Both the position numbers and the translations under genes were made by a program. From Puccinellia tenuiflora (lineage: Eukaryota; Streptophyta; Magnoliopsida; Poales; Poaceae), in NCBI GenBank assembly GCA_012064385.1, contig QRDG01000417.1, positions 960,776-1,024,775 of the forward strand: a stretch of DNA of 64,000 nucleotides, given 5' to 3'. The notes beneath the pieces are model-generated. The model worked only from the letters and a program-made list of their open reading frames with translations, was not told the origin of the DNA and made no database searches. Shown piece by piece: positions 30,521 to 41,645 of this stretch (its first letter is position 1; each line of letters starts with the position of its first letter).

Positions 30521-30639
30521 TATGTCATTAAACGGTTTTTCAAAATATAAACATTTTTATGTTATTGAAAAATTTCAGAACATTTATGTTATTAAAATAA
30601 AGAAAACTAATTAGTTTTTCCAATAATTTATTTAATATA

Positions 30640-30935
30640 AAACAAAAAATACATAAGATAAAAAACAAAATGAAAAATAAATATAAAATAATATAATAAT
30701 AATAATAATAGTAATAAAAAAAGAGAAAAAAAGAAATACAAAGAAGAAAACGAAAATAGATAAGAAATAGGAAAGAAAAAAGAAAATGGGAAAAGGAAAC
30801 CAAAAATATTAAACATAAAGTAAAATAGTTAAAATAGAAATATAAGAAAAAATAAGACAGAAAAAACGAAACAGAAAAAAAACGAGAAAGAAACAAGAAA
30901 ACAAAAGGCAAAACAGAGAAAAGAAACGAAGTGTT
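30640..30935. repeat. Purine-rich low-complexity tract
   Basis: About 300 bases are nearly all A and G on the plus strand. The minus-strand frames (30540-30911 and others) would encode Phe/Leu/Ser-rich strings; these are composition artefacts. Confidence 0.85.
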
Positions 30936-30939
30936 GCAC

Positions 30940-30997
30940 GGGCCGGCCCACTAGCGTGTCCGCGGTACGCCGCGGTACGCGGAGCATAGGAATTGCC
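30940..30997. repeat. Terminal-repeat-like block matching 28218-28245
   Basis: The reverse complement of 30970-30997 (ggcaattcctatgctccgcg) matches ggcaaaccctatgctccgcg at 28218-28237. The two could be the termini of one 2.8-kb transposon that contains the AT-rich array. The flanking nine bases (agctcctac and gaaaagtcg) do not match. Confidence 0.4.
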
Positions 30998-31000
30998 GAA

Positions 31001-34000
31001 AAGTCGACGCACATCCTCCCCACGATCTCATCTCCATCCCCTGCTCCCAAAACGCAAACCACCTCGTCGTCCTTCTCCTCGCACCGCACGCTTGGGATCT
31101 ACGCGATGCCGCCACAACAACAAGCGCAGCCCTGGCCCTGACACTAGCTAGGTTATTGCTACGCTCCTTTCTCTCACCCTATATCTTTTTTTTATGCGAG
31201 ATTTGGACATTTGGTAGATTGGAAGCTAGGATTCATGCCCGTGGGGGGGTGTATTGGGCAAACTGGGAGTTTCCTTCCTCATTATTTTCGTACAAGATTA
31301 GAATCTTGGGTTCATGTTGGTTGGGGACATTGGATGGATTTAAAAGCTCACTGTTATTTGAGATTTAGAGTTTTAATTAGTGAGTGCATTTACCCGAAGG
31401 TGAGGTAGGTTAATTATGTACTAATTGTTTCAGATATTCCAGTTTAGTGATTTTCTCATATTGATTTTGCTCGCATAGTAGAGCAGATGATATTGTAGCT
31501 GATGGATCACATGGATCAAGGAAACAGATTCCCCTATGCCATGTACACTTGCTTATTCGTATGTATATTTTAAGTTTGAGTTTGTTGAACATACACACGG
31601 AGATCCTTATGCACAAGCTGTGGACAACTTTCAGCATTTGAGATTGTAGTTTCTATAGATTCGTGCATCAGCTTGTGGTTCTCCCATAATCACTCTTTGA
31701 TGACACATCGTGGTACTTGATCCACATATGTTCCAAACATGACACTTCATGGGATGGATATAAAAATGATTGAGAAGAAGCTCATGGAGATTTTCCTAGC
31801 ACACCATACTCTTATCCTGGGATCATCAAAAAAAGGTGATGTATTTGTAAACTGTTAGGATATCATCAAGCCCATTGCTGTTGACTAATGTTATTCAGTT
31901 GCAGTACAAGTGTTAATAGAATCTGCTGTAGCAAATATTTCTCAACGTAGAGGAGTTTTGTACTTAAAGCTAGGTAGGATATGTTATGGACAGTTTTCTT
32001 TTTTTCTTTTGAGGATATCATGGACGAAATATGCATTTTCTCTGTAAATAACTAAGGCACCTAAATTCGACTTGAAGATGGCTTGAGATGCTAAAAATAT
32101 CTATTACTTACTCCGTTGGTACCTTATGTGATTGCTTCATTGCCTCAAGTAGCATGGCGATTTATCTTGTTTTCTCTTTTTAATGTGCAAACAGATGAAT
32201 GACTTCAGCATGAAAGTAGCATAATTCTGGAGCTGGAAATGACCAACAAACTCTTCTTGTTCCTGCATAATATCCGTTGAATTCGGTAAGATACCTCCTC
32301 TTTTGCTTTTGAAGTCGCATGCTGCTATATTGTCTGCCTCTTGTCCCTTAGAAGCAGCTTCTATTGAACCACCTGCTTGTAAGTATTAGAAGTGGCCACG
32401 GCTGGCTGTGCGCACTACCCTCAACCCGCGTTCGAGTGCCCAGCTCCGCAATTTCTTCTCCCGAGTTTCTCCTTAAATAAAATGCCGCAGGGTCCCTCCC
32501 CTCCTGGTCACGTTTTTCGTTAACTATTAGAAGCAACAATCATTTTTTTTTTTGGTGAATGTGCAAAATATTTGGACATCTTATCATTTAGTGGTTGCAT
32601 TTGCATATATACCACCATACCACCAGCCTTACTTTTTTATTTTGATTTGAAAGTTTACTTAGCATATAGCAAGTCTGCTGTGATCCTTTTGTTTCCTTGT
32701 GAAACATCAAGCCTACAAATCTTAATACTCAATTTATTTTGGTTCTAGCAGTCACTATTACATTATCAGATGTTCTTTCTATTGAATTGTTGATGTGCTA
32801 TGCTGTAGTAGATAATACCTGCATATCTCTGAACCTTTTTTCCCCTGATAGTTGGGTAATAAACATGTCCTTAGAATATGCTGTCTCCTTTCTTTGTTCT
32901 ACTCGACCTGAAGTATATGCAATGGTTGTGCTCCATCTTATGTTTCCAAGTAATAGAAAATGCAATCGAATCCTGAATTGGGTATTGTTGTGTCTGACAT
33001 GTAATTTAAGTATTTTTCATTATGTTAACATATGCAACTGCCAATTGAAGGTTTTTTATGTGTGATCAAATACATGTTACCTGGCTCAACTCCATTTTTT
33101 TTTTGTATTGAAGGCCTTCTGGAACCAGTGTCGTGTCACATCTGTAAGGGCTCTCCTCCAATCAGGTATCCAAAGATCTTTTCCATCGTATTACACGTCC
33201 TTCATACTGATGCTGCTTTTTGGCTATCCGGCTTGCCCAACTCATAGTTCTGATATTTTATATGTCCTCTTCTGTGTTTCTGCTTCACCACATACTGATC
33301 TATTAGGAATGTTAGGCAATCAGGAATTAGCTTAGTCCTTCGTAGATTTTTACTTGGCACAGGCCGTGCTGCTCTGAACATGGATAGCAGGTTCAGCTAG
33401 AAGAACTGCTCCAGTTCGCAGTTTTCGAGTATAATCTGGGCTGGCAATGACCATATTTCCGGCACGGCCTCAAAATAGAATTTGTAGTATGCGTTTCCAT
33501 ATTTCCACCAAGTACTTGGTTGCACAATATGTTTGGTCTCTTTGCGAGCTGCAGACACTTTATTTTTACTGTCCAGAAATTGATCTTTCTGTGTGTACCA
33601 ACTTCGTGTGCCCCTGTAGACCCTTTTGGAATTATGAACTTTCCCTTTCAATAAAAGTAAGTGTGGATGGAACATGGATATCTTTAATCAATCGCAATCA
33701 CAAGAAAAATAAATTATTTATTCCATATAGCTGCACCCACAAATTATAAATCTCTGTTTACTCATCACTGCTTACACATGACCTGCATTTGTATTCCTTC
33801 TTAACAAATGTACTGTTTGCACAAAATATCAATATTAGGTGTTATATTAGGGGTGTTAGTTAATCAATCAAGAAGTGAGGCTCTTACATGATATTTAGGC
33901 TAGATCATTGCCGGCCTATCAATGAGAGAAAACATACGATAAGAATATGCCTGTCAGTAGGGTCAAGGCTTATGAATTCAACTTTCAACTTTAGCTTACA

Positions 34001-34453
34001 CATAGCAGCTTTATGTTCTTACCCACCAGTTTGATCTATTTTCTGCACAGTCCAGGCTCGGGAAGCACAATTGTGAAATCTGTAAAGAAGTTGACATCCC
34101 AGTTCAAGAAAACCACGATTTGCATAACTGTTCTTCTATTGATTCGTTCCCAAGCATTCAGGTGATAGAAGTCTTACCTTTTATGCTATGCTAATATCCA
34201 ATTTTCATGCATATCTTGGGACAGGAAGGTTTCGGTTGTTAAATTAAGTATATTCAGTTTGAGCTTGATCAATATTCAGTTGATCCCTTTTGAAGTATCC
34301 CCCATCTTTTGATTTGCCAGTTCACCTTATATTTACATGATTTTTTATGTATATACACATTTTGTCTTTTGATGATTTCAGAAGTGATCTAATACATTCA
34401 AGAATGATGTAGTTAAAACCATTTTATTCAGATTGCTTAGGGATGTAATGACT
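31001..34453. other. 3.4 kb without a supported gene; possible decayed Cys-rich exons
   Basis: Most of this looks like intron or old intergenic sequence. Two exon-like islands may be remnants of a zinc-finger gene on the plus strand. Near 33120-33165 the frame reads EPVSCHICKGSPPIR before a possible donor. 34050-34160 lies between an acceptor (ctgcacag) and a donor (cag/gtgata) and encodes SRLGKHNCEICKEVDIPVQE followed by NHDLHNC. No complete model can be built and no family is named. Confidence 0.3.
32376..32530 (+). mobile_element. Possible tRNA-derived SINE
   Basis: A region with ggctggctgtgcgcac followed by cgcgttcgagtgcccagc has a loose pol III B-box (gttcgagtgc). It ends in cttaaataaaatgccgcag and gtccctcccctcctgg, resembling grass SINE tails. 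A-box and target duplication are not convincing. Confidence 0.3.
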
Positions 34454-34454
34454 A

Positions 34455-36676
34455 CTAGTTGAGTGCCCATGCGTTGCAAGGAACCTAATTTTCTTACCGT
34501 TATGTTTGTCAATATAATACATATGTAAAAAGACAGTCACAAGATATTACAAAAATACATAAGATTCCACCTTGCTTGAAGTGTACATGAATAAAAAATA
34601 TAATCTTACATTCGAAAATGAATAACCACCCGACTAATATCTATTACTTCATGCTACTTAGATATTGTCGTACAATGTTGGGGATGTTGTCTTGTGTTTC
34701 ATTTCTATGATACTTGAGCAAGTGCAACAAAAAAAATTTACTCAGCTGGAACCATCCTACATATCAATAATTGTAATTAGCATAAAATAGTTAATGTGTA
34801 AATAATGAAAATGTGCAACGTAGAATACACACTGTGCATACTGGATGAACCAAATATTTCCCATTCAATGAGAGCATGTTGCAGTTCCAATCCCTCTAAA
34901 CTCCACATGTTTTAGGTTACAATTAATTGTAACCCTGTGAATAACGTACTTGCAACCAGGTTGTAGTATGCGATTGAATCGCTCTACTTCAGTGTGTCCC
35001 CAAACATTCGCTTCAATTTTTTCCCATTTGAATATGTTTGAGAAGAAAAGGTAAGGTTGTGATAAAAACATCTTTACATTTTAGCAATTTATCAAAAGTT
35101 TTTGGTATTTACATTCTTATTCATTAAAATAAAGTAAATGTTGTCACCATATCTATTAAGAAGAAATTTGACTTCCATCCTTACACAAATACTACACCTT
35201 GCGTAGAAGCAGATATCTCTAAACTCAATATTATCAAAATCATTAAACCTAGGGGTCGGCGGGGTTTCAGTCATGGTTGCATACGTCCTCATACTTGTAA
35301 GTCTAATAGGTGTCATCTACATAAGAAAGGTGCTAAAGGTTTAATGTTAATACAAAGTGTAGGAGAAATTAAGAGTTGTATCTCTACGATATGAGAGTAA
35401 GAAATCAACATTCTATATACAAATCTTTACCAAGAGGAAACTTTATAAAAAAAATATAGAAAACACATATCACTTCGTAAAACAGTGCATCCCACAACCA
35501 AAACAGAATAGAAAAATTCAGAAATACATACCTTGAATAGGCAATCCAATAGTGAGCAATTGAGTCCTCAATTGCTCACTATTTGATTGCCTATTCAAGA
35601 TATGTATTTCTGGGATTTTGTCTTTTGTTTTGGTTGTGTGATGCACAGTTTTATTAAGTGATGTGTGTTTTCTAGAAGTTTCTTTTAGGAAGTTTCCTTT
35701 AGTAAATATTTCTGTATAGGATGTTGCCTTCTTGCTCTCATATCGTAGAGATACGTTCTTAATTTCTCCTAGACTTTGTATTACCATTAAAACTTTAGCA
35801 CCTTTCTTATGTAGATGGCACCCATTAGACTTGCAAGTATGAGTACGTATGCAACCATGACTGAAACCCCGCCTACCCCTAGATTTAAGGATTTTGATGA
35901 TATTGAGTTAAGAGATATCTACGTCTACGCAAGATTTAGCATCTGTGTGAGGGTGGAAGTCAAATTTTGTCCTAATAGATATGGTGACAACATTTATTTT
36001 ATTATAATGGATAAGAATGCAAATACCAATTTTTTTGGTAAATTGCTAAAATGTAAAGATGTTTTATCATAACCTTACCTTTCATTCTCAAACATATTAA
36101 AGGGGGCAAAAATCGAAGCGAATGTTTGGGACACATTGAAGTAGATTGATTCAATCGCATACTGCAACCTGGTTGCAAGTATGTTCTTCACATGGTTGCA
36201 ATTAATTGTAACCTTGAACATGTGGAGTTTAGAGCGAATGGATTGCAACATGCTCTCATGGAATGGAAAATATTTGGTTCATATAGTATGCATAGTTCGT
36301 ATTCTACATTGCACATTTTCATTATTTCCACATGAAATATTTTATGCTAATTACAAGTATTGATATGTAGGATGGTTCCAAGCTGAGTAAGAAATTTTTG
36401 TTGCACTAGCTCAAGTATCATAAAAATGAAGCACAAGACAACATCCCTGACATTGTACGACAATATCTAAGTAGCATCAAGTAGTAGATATTAGTCGGGT
36501 GCTTATTTCATATTCGAATGTGAGATTATACTTTTTTATCCATGTACACTTCAAGCGAGGTGGAATCTTATGTATTTTTGGAATATCTTGTGACTGTCAT
36601 TTTACATATGTATTACATTGACAAACGTGACAGTAAAAAAATTAGGTTCCGTTGCAACGCATGGGCACTCAACTAG
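34455..36676. mobile_element. 2.2-kb palindromic element with Helitron-like 3' ends on both sides
   Basis: Two arms of 1111 bases (34455-35565 and 35566-36676) are reverse complements over their whole length with scattered mismatches. The innermost 14 bases (agtgagcaattgag/ctcaattgctcact) surround the two central bases, so there is no real loop. Each outer end, read outward, is ggttcc(g)ttgcaacgcatgggc then actcaaCTAG followed by T. This has the form of a grass Helitron 3' end (degenerate hairpin, then CTAG/T). The host bases at the two sides are A and T, as for Helitron insertion. Each arm has a related short frame (35092-35316 minus, 35815-36072 plus; shared ATMTETPPTPRF and NRYGDNIYFI) of unknown function. 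Confidence 0.8.
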
Positions 36677-38581
36677 TTAGATATAATGTCTGGTTTGTCG
36701 TGACTTAGTTGGAGCAAATTTTCCCTCTATAAAAAATTGGAGAAAATTAAGTAGGGTACGTGTGAGCTTGGTTAATCATGCAATTTCGCCTTGATCAAAG
36801 CTATGTGTTTTGCTAAGTTCACACTTGTGTTATCTTATGGATCTGTTCACACGCAACTACATGATGGAAAATAGAAAAGTACTCTCTTCGTTCCATATTA
36901 GTTGTCGCTGAAGGGAGTACTTCACTTTTTTTACAGCATGCTAAGCTACTTCACTTCACAATTCACATAGGATGAAGATAATTTCGGCTCTGCTCGTCTT
37001 TTGTAACCTTCACTAGCATCTCACATCTCACATCACTTTCGACAAGAAAACTCTCTTTGTCTCCTAAGCTCCAGTGATCTCTTTATTTCTAAAAATTTGG
37101 ATATCATAATTACGCAGGTCGGGCCGGATCAGGACACCGGGTCGGGCTCGGACGTGAAATCTTGGCTCGTGGTACACGGGATTGGGTTTGTGAAATCCAG
37201 TAGTTAACACCAAAATTTACTTTTTGTCCTTTCGGGCCGGGCTCGGGCTAGATTTGTTATTTTCCATTCGAGTCGGTCTTGGGACTAAATTTTGCATGTC
37301 GGGCTTCTCGGGCCTGTCCCAGAGGCCAGGTCTTGCCCCAATGGTGCTCAAATCCAGGTCTATTTATGTTAACACATTTTATGCAGCTTCTAAATAAAGA
37401 GGATGCGGTGTTGCCTTCGACGCCAATTGTTGCTCTTTGGCGACGACGCCAATTGTTGCTCTTTGGCGACGACGCCGATGTTCTAGATCATCGATGCAAC
37501 CATGACGGTGGGAGTGGTGCTCTTTAGTCTGGGTTGCATTGTGTGACGCGAGGAATTTTGGACAGGTTCTTTGCCGATTTTCGTTTATCGTATCTACGGT
37601 TTCATGGGTCTGTTCCTTCTCTTGGGTATGACAAGTATTTCATATTCAACATGGAAGTATAATTCTTCTATTCGTTTTGGTAGAGCTTGGTGTTGCCAAG
37701 TTGGAAGTTCGAGTAGAAGATTACGTATTCTTTTGGCTTTTGCCTCTTAGTGCTCTTATGTTCGGCTTGTGTACCCCTTCATGTACCTTGCATTATCACT
37801 ATTATATGATGTGTACTTTGTCCTAGAAAAAAAAAGGTTGCAAAATTGCATAAATGGTTCAAATGGGATATTTTGAATCGTTGGAATATGTTAGCAAAAA
37901 AAAAAGTCCGTGGTAAATAAAAAACAATACCAAACTAACTTGGCAAGAAAGAGGAAAATCATAGTACGGTTGCCACCAAAAATCATACATCCAAGTACAC
38001 AATTTATGATATTTCTATGAGTAAGCAAACAATCTCCTTTCACCTGTTATGAAAATGTTGGAAAAAAAACAATTTTGAATGGAAGGATCTGTGAGATGCT
38101 TTTGTATGGTGGAAAAGACATTGCACAAAGAAATGCCTAGTTAAATGATGCACACCCAAAAACAAAAGGCTGGTGGCTTTGGTGTGCTTAACCTGATAAT
38201 CCGAAACATTGCTCTCCTCATGTAAAAATTATTTATATTCATGAATAAGATGGATAGTCCCTTGTTAAACCTCTGAACACTGGTTCTTGTGGGTCCTTTT
38301 GGTGGAAAGATTGACTTGCATTACGGGATGTCTCACTCAAAGAAGTTATTTCTCAATGAAATACCGAAGATTTTTATGGTCCACCTGCTATTATCTTGTT
38401 AGAGGCTGGAGCATGTGGAACCATAGAAACATAATTATATTTGATGGGCAATATGAGAATCACAAAGAATGCATTAGATTTTTCAAAAAATCATTGGTTC
38501 TTATTATGCATAGAGGAATGATTCAACGAATGGATATCTTGTAATTTTCTTTCTTTGTGACCTGATCCATTGTATGACCCA
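36677..38581. other. Gene-free stretch with transposon debris
   Basis: It contains a 36-bp Stowaway remnant (36882-36917), cggg-rich words near 37120-37320, a 29-bp tandem duplication at about 37420-37480 (ccaattgttgctctttggcg twice) and a LINE-like 3' end with an A run at 37827-37835. The ORF at 38287-38544 is not recognised. Confidence 0.4.
36882..36917. mobile_element. 36-bp Stowaway remnant
   Basis: The termini CTCTCTTCGTTCC and AAGGGAG are flanked by TA on both sides, but almost the whole interior is missing. Confidence 0.4.
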
Positions 38582-38595
38582 CTAGAGGGCCTTCC

Positions 38596-39969
38596 CTTTT
38601 TTTTTTTTGACTATGACTACGGCGGGCTCTTAGAGCCAGCCTGAACTTCATTACTCAAAAAAGTTGCCTACGAGACTTTGCAGCCTCTACAATATAGGTT
38701 CAAATGAACCAGAGTTACAGGGGGACACAAGAGAGGAGAAATAAAACAAAGAGCGCACACCGATAACACACAAGAGAGGGCCACTCCGAGGGAAAACTCG
38801 GAGACAGTTGAATGATGAGAAGCTCATCACAACCCAAGCGCAGCAATCACAAGGAGGATCCACAGGACATGACAGCGGAGACCCAGCGCAACGACACTGC
38901 ACCATCGACGTAATCGAACACCAACGCGCATCCGAGGCCACACAGCACGCCAACACCACCTATGTCGGGGGCATGACTGAAAGGTCGCGCGCGGCAAGAC
39001 GACGCCACGACGCATGTGTGTCGCCTGGCTGAAGTTGAAGGGCATCGAAGATGCCCTCACCGCACATGGGGGTCGTCGCCGTAGTCGCATGGTGTAGCGC
39101 CACCGAGTGCAACCCCAACCCCATCTAGGTTCGATTACCCGAAGGGTGGGCTAGCCTAGAGCACGCACGAAGACCACCCATTCCAGACATGCCACAGGAT
39201 TCCGACAAGGACCCGACGCGAGGGCCTAACAACCGACAAGAGAAGCAGCCACCACCACTGCCACGGCTCACCTCGCATCGGAGAGAAGACCCCATCCATG
39301 GCCGCCATCTGCAGAACCATGGAGCACACCGGCATGACACTGATGGCAAGACAGTGGTGGCTCAACACCCAGCCACGACGCCCCCCCCACGTAGGGAGCA
39401 CGTCACCGCAATGACCGCCATCTGGGAAGCCATGACACCAGCCCTCCCCAGCGGCACCCCGCTGCAGGAAGATGGCCGAGAGTAGAGGTTGCGACCCTTG
39501 CAACCACAAGAGGGCACGGCCGAGCGCCGTCGGGGGATCGACGGCCGGACGACCGGGGCATAGCAGCGGGAGCAGCACCCCAAGGGCGCGACACCGGCCA
39601 CCAGAGGCCACCCCGCCGACGCACGGCAGGCCAGCCCGCCAAGCTCGCCCGGGGCCCAGATCGGGCCCATAGAAGCCCGCGCTGGCAGGGGATGCCCTCG
39701 CAGCCGCAGCGGCAAGGCTGCGGACGGGACACGAACGGGGAGGCGAAGGACGGAGGCGGCTGACGAGGAGGCAAGGGCGGGTGGCGGCGGCGAGCTCAGG
39801 CGATGGTCTTCCTCCATTCCACCGAGAGGAGCTGCAAGGGGCGAATCTCCGCCGCCCCCGTCACCGGCGCCGGGCGGCCTTAGTCCGCCGGCGGCCTCGG
39901 GGGGCGACGAGGGGAGAGGAGGTTGGGGAGGAGGCGGCGCGGGCTAGGGTTTCCTCCCCCCGGTCGCCT
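38596..39969 (-). mobile_element. A-tailed non-LTR retroelement without reverse transcriptase, 1374 bp
   Basis: The element has a T run on the plus strand at 38597-38608, the A tail of a minus-strand insertion. It is flanked by a perfect 14-bp target duplication ctagagggccttcc (38582-38595, 39970-39983), typical of target-primed reverse transcription. Its 5' part is GC-rich and begins aggaaaccctagcccgcg, like the 5' leaders of grass LINEs. Open frames exist (for example minus 39362-39817) but none matches a LINE ORF, so this is an internally deleted LINE or another non-autonomous retroposon. Confidence 0.75.
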
Positions 39970-40133
39970 CTAGAGGGCCTTCCTTGCTGTTGTTTGCTTT
40001 GAAATGCTACAGAAAACCAAACGACATGCATGTGAAGATGTATGATGAAACACACAAATCAAATATCAAGATAGGTTAAGGCATGCCACCAAATAAATGG
40101 TTTTGCGGAGCATGTTTTGTGCAGCTGCTAGTT

Positions 40134-41282
40134 TTTTTTTTTTTTGAACAAGGGGTCGGCCCCGAAGGACCGAGATGCTTCATTAAAAGTCAACACTGGT
40201 ACATTTTATAGATAAGGCATAAAGAAATATAGAAATTACACTCAAGCCCTTACAACTTGCACAAAGGACCCTGAGAAAATTTTGAGGAACGCAATTGGGC
40301 CCTGCTCCTTCTCCAGTGCGACGCATCCAGAGCTCGATGCAGCCAACCTCAACGTCGTCGGGGACTACGCCACTTGGGATGGGGAGGCGGGAGCTTGCTG
40401 CACCTTCGCTGAGAAGCCTCTGCAATGACATGACAGCCTGGAGGTTGAAGATATCCTTTGGACGCCGGCCGGAAGCAGCCGTTGCCGACGCCGAAGGTGG
40501 GAGCGGTCGCCTTTCGACCGTGTTGAACAGCGACATCAAGTATGCCGCCGTGAGGAAGCTCCCCAGAGAAGCATCGCTGCTCCCTTGGTGCGAATCCAAC
40601 AACAGGATAGCACATCTTCGAGGTACTCCCCTTCCCTCGTCACCGAGACGATTTAAAGGGAAGAAAACCAAATCCGCACCACCACTGCTAAATTCGCGAA
40701 AAACGAACCTTATTGAAGAGGTTGCCGAGCAGACGATGCAGACCAACGCCTCCATCCTTTGGAGCATACCAGACTGCCTCATCATCTCCGCCGTGCGCCA
40801 GGAGCGGCTCGGGAACTCCGGCACCAAGAACCCCACAACACCACCTCCATACCCAAGCACCTCAAATCTGGATGAACCCGTCCTCCTCTTGCCACCATGG
40901 CAATAAGAAGAACCAGATCGCCTCAGATCCGACGCACCACCGCGTTTATTGATGACGGCACCGCCAGATCCCACCACCATAGCCAGCCACCTCCACGGTG
41001 ACCTCACTTGGGGAAGCTCTGACGCCCCGTGGTGCCACGCGCCAGCGACCACGAGGAGAGCCAAGCCGGCATGACGCCAAACCGCCACTAGGGCGAACAT
41101 ACTAACCCTAACCCTACAACTACTATGTATAGGGGAGAGCCAGCCACCTACTCCATCCGCACGCCGGTCAGCCGAGCCACCGGTGAGAGGAAAGAGAAGG
41201 GGTGGCGACGCCGCACCTGGGACGACTCTCAAGGGGAACTAGCAGAGGAGAGCAGAGAGAAAGAAAAGAAGAGTCTAAGCCC
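40134..41282 (-). mobile_element. Second A-tailed non-LTR retroelement without reverse transcriptase, 1149 bp
   Basis: A run of 14 T at 40132-40145 marks the A tail. The insertion is flanked by a perfect 16-bp target duplication tgtgcagctgctagtt (40118-40133, 41283-41298). The minus strand is open for 349 codons (40183-41232), from near the 5' end almost to the tail, but the product is Gly/Arg/Ser-rich and shows no recognised motif. Its 3' end reads gcatctcggtccttcggggc before the A tail. The insertion lies only about 150 bp from the previous one. Confidence 0.75.
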
Positions 41283-41519
41283 TGTGCAGCTGCTAGTTCA
41301 GTTCGTGTTAGAGCTCTACTACCTGTATAGAGTAGCTACTCTTTTCTTCTTTTTCTGTTAGCTGCTGTAAGTACTGTGATTTCGTTAATGAAATCGGGGG
41401 CAACCCTAGCCCAAAAACAAAATACCACCAAACAAATGACATCTCTTATGAAACCAGTATAGCTTGAAGACCTTTCTAATTTACCAAATAAGTGACACAT
41501 CTAAACCAAATTAGTACTA

Positions 41520-41643
41520 CTCCCTCCGTTTCAAAATAGATGATTTTCATTTATCTACATATGAATGTATTTAGACATCTTTTAGTATATAGATGCATCT
41601 ACATGTAGACAAGTGGAAGTCAAATATTTTGGAATTGAGGGAG
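41520..41643. mobile_element. Stowaway MITE, 124 bp
   Basis: CTCCCTCCGTTTCAAAATA and its imperfect inverted partner ending TTGAGGGAG are flanked by TA (41518-41519, 41644-41645). This is a classic Triticeae-type Stowaway. Confidence 0.9.
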
Positions 41644-41645
41644 TA

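Noticed and set aside
30540..30911. Phe-rich ORF that looks like a membrane protein
   Set aside because: It is the translation of the purine-rich low-complexity tract on the minus strand (T/C-rich codons), with no start context and no complexity.
39156..39817. Overlapping 151-codon minus-strand ORFs
   Set aside because: They share the GC-rich leader of the A-tailed element, overlap in different frames, and have no motif.
40183..41232. 349-codon minus-strand ORF as a protein gene
   Set aside because: It spans a retroelement bounded by target duplications and poly(A), shows no known domain, and has the composition of a GC-rich leader. Kept only as part of the element.
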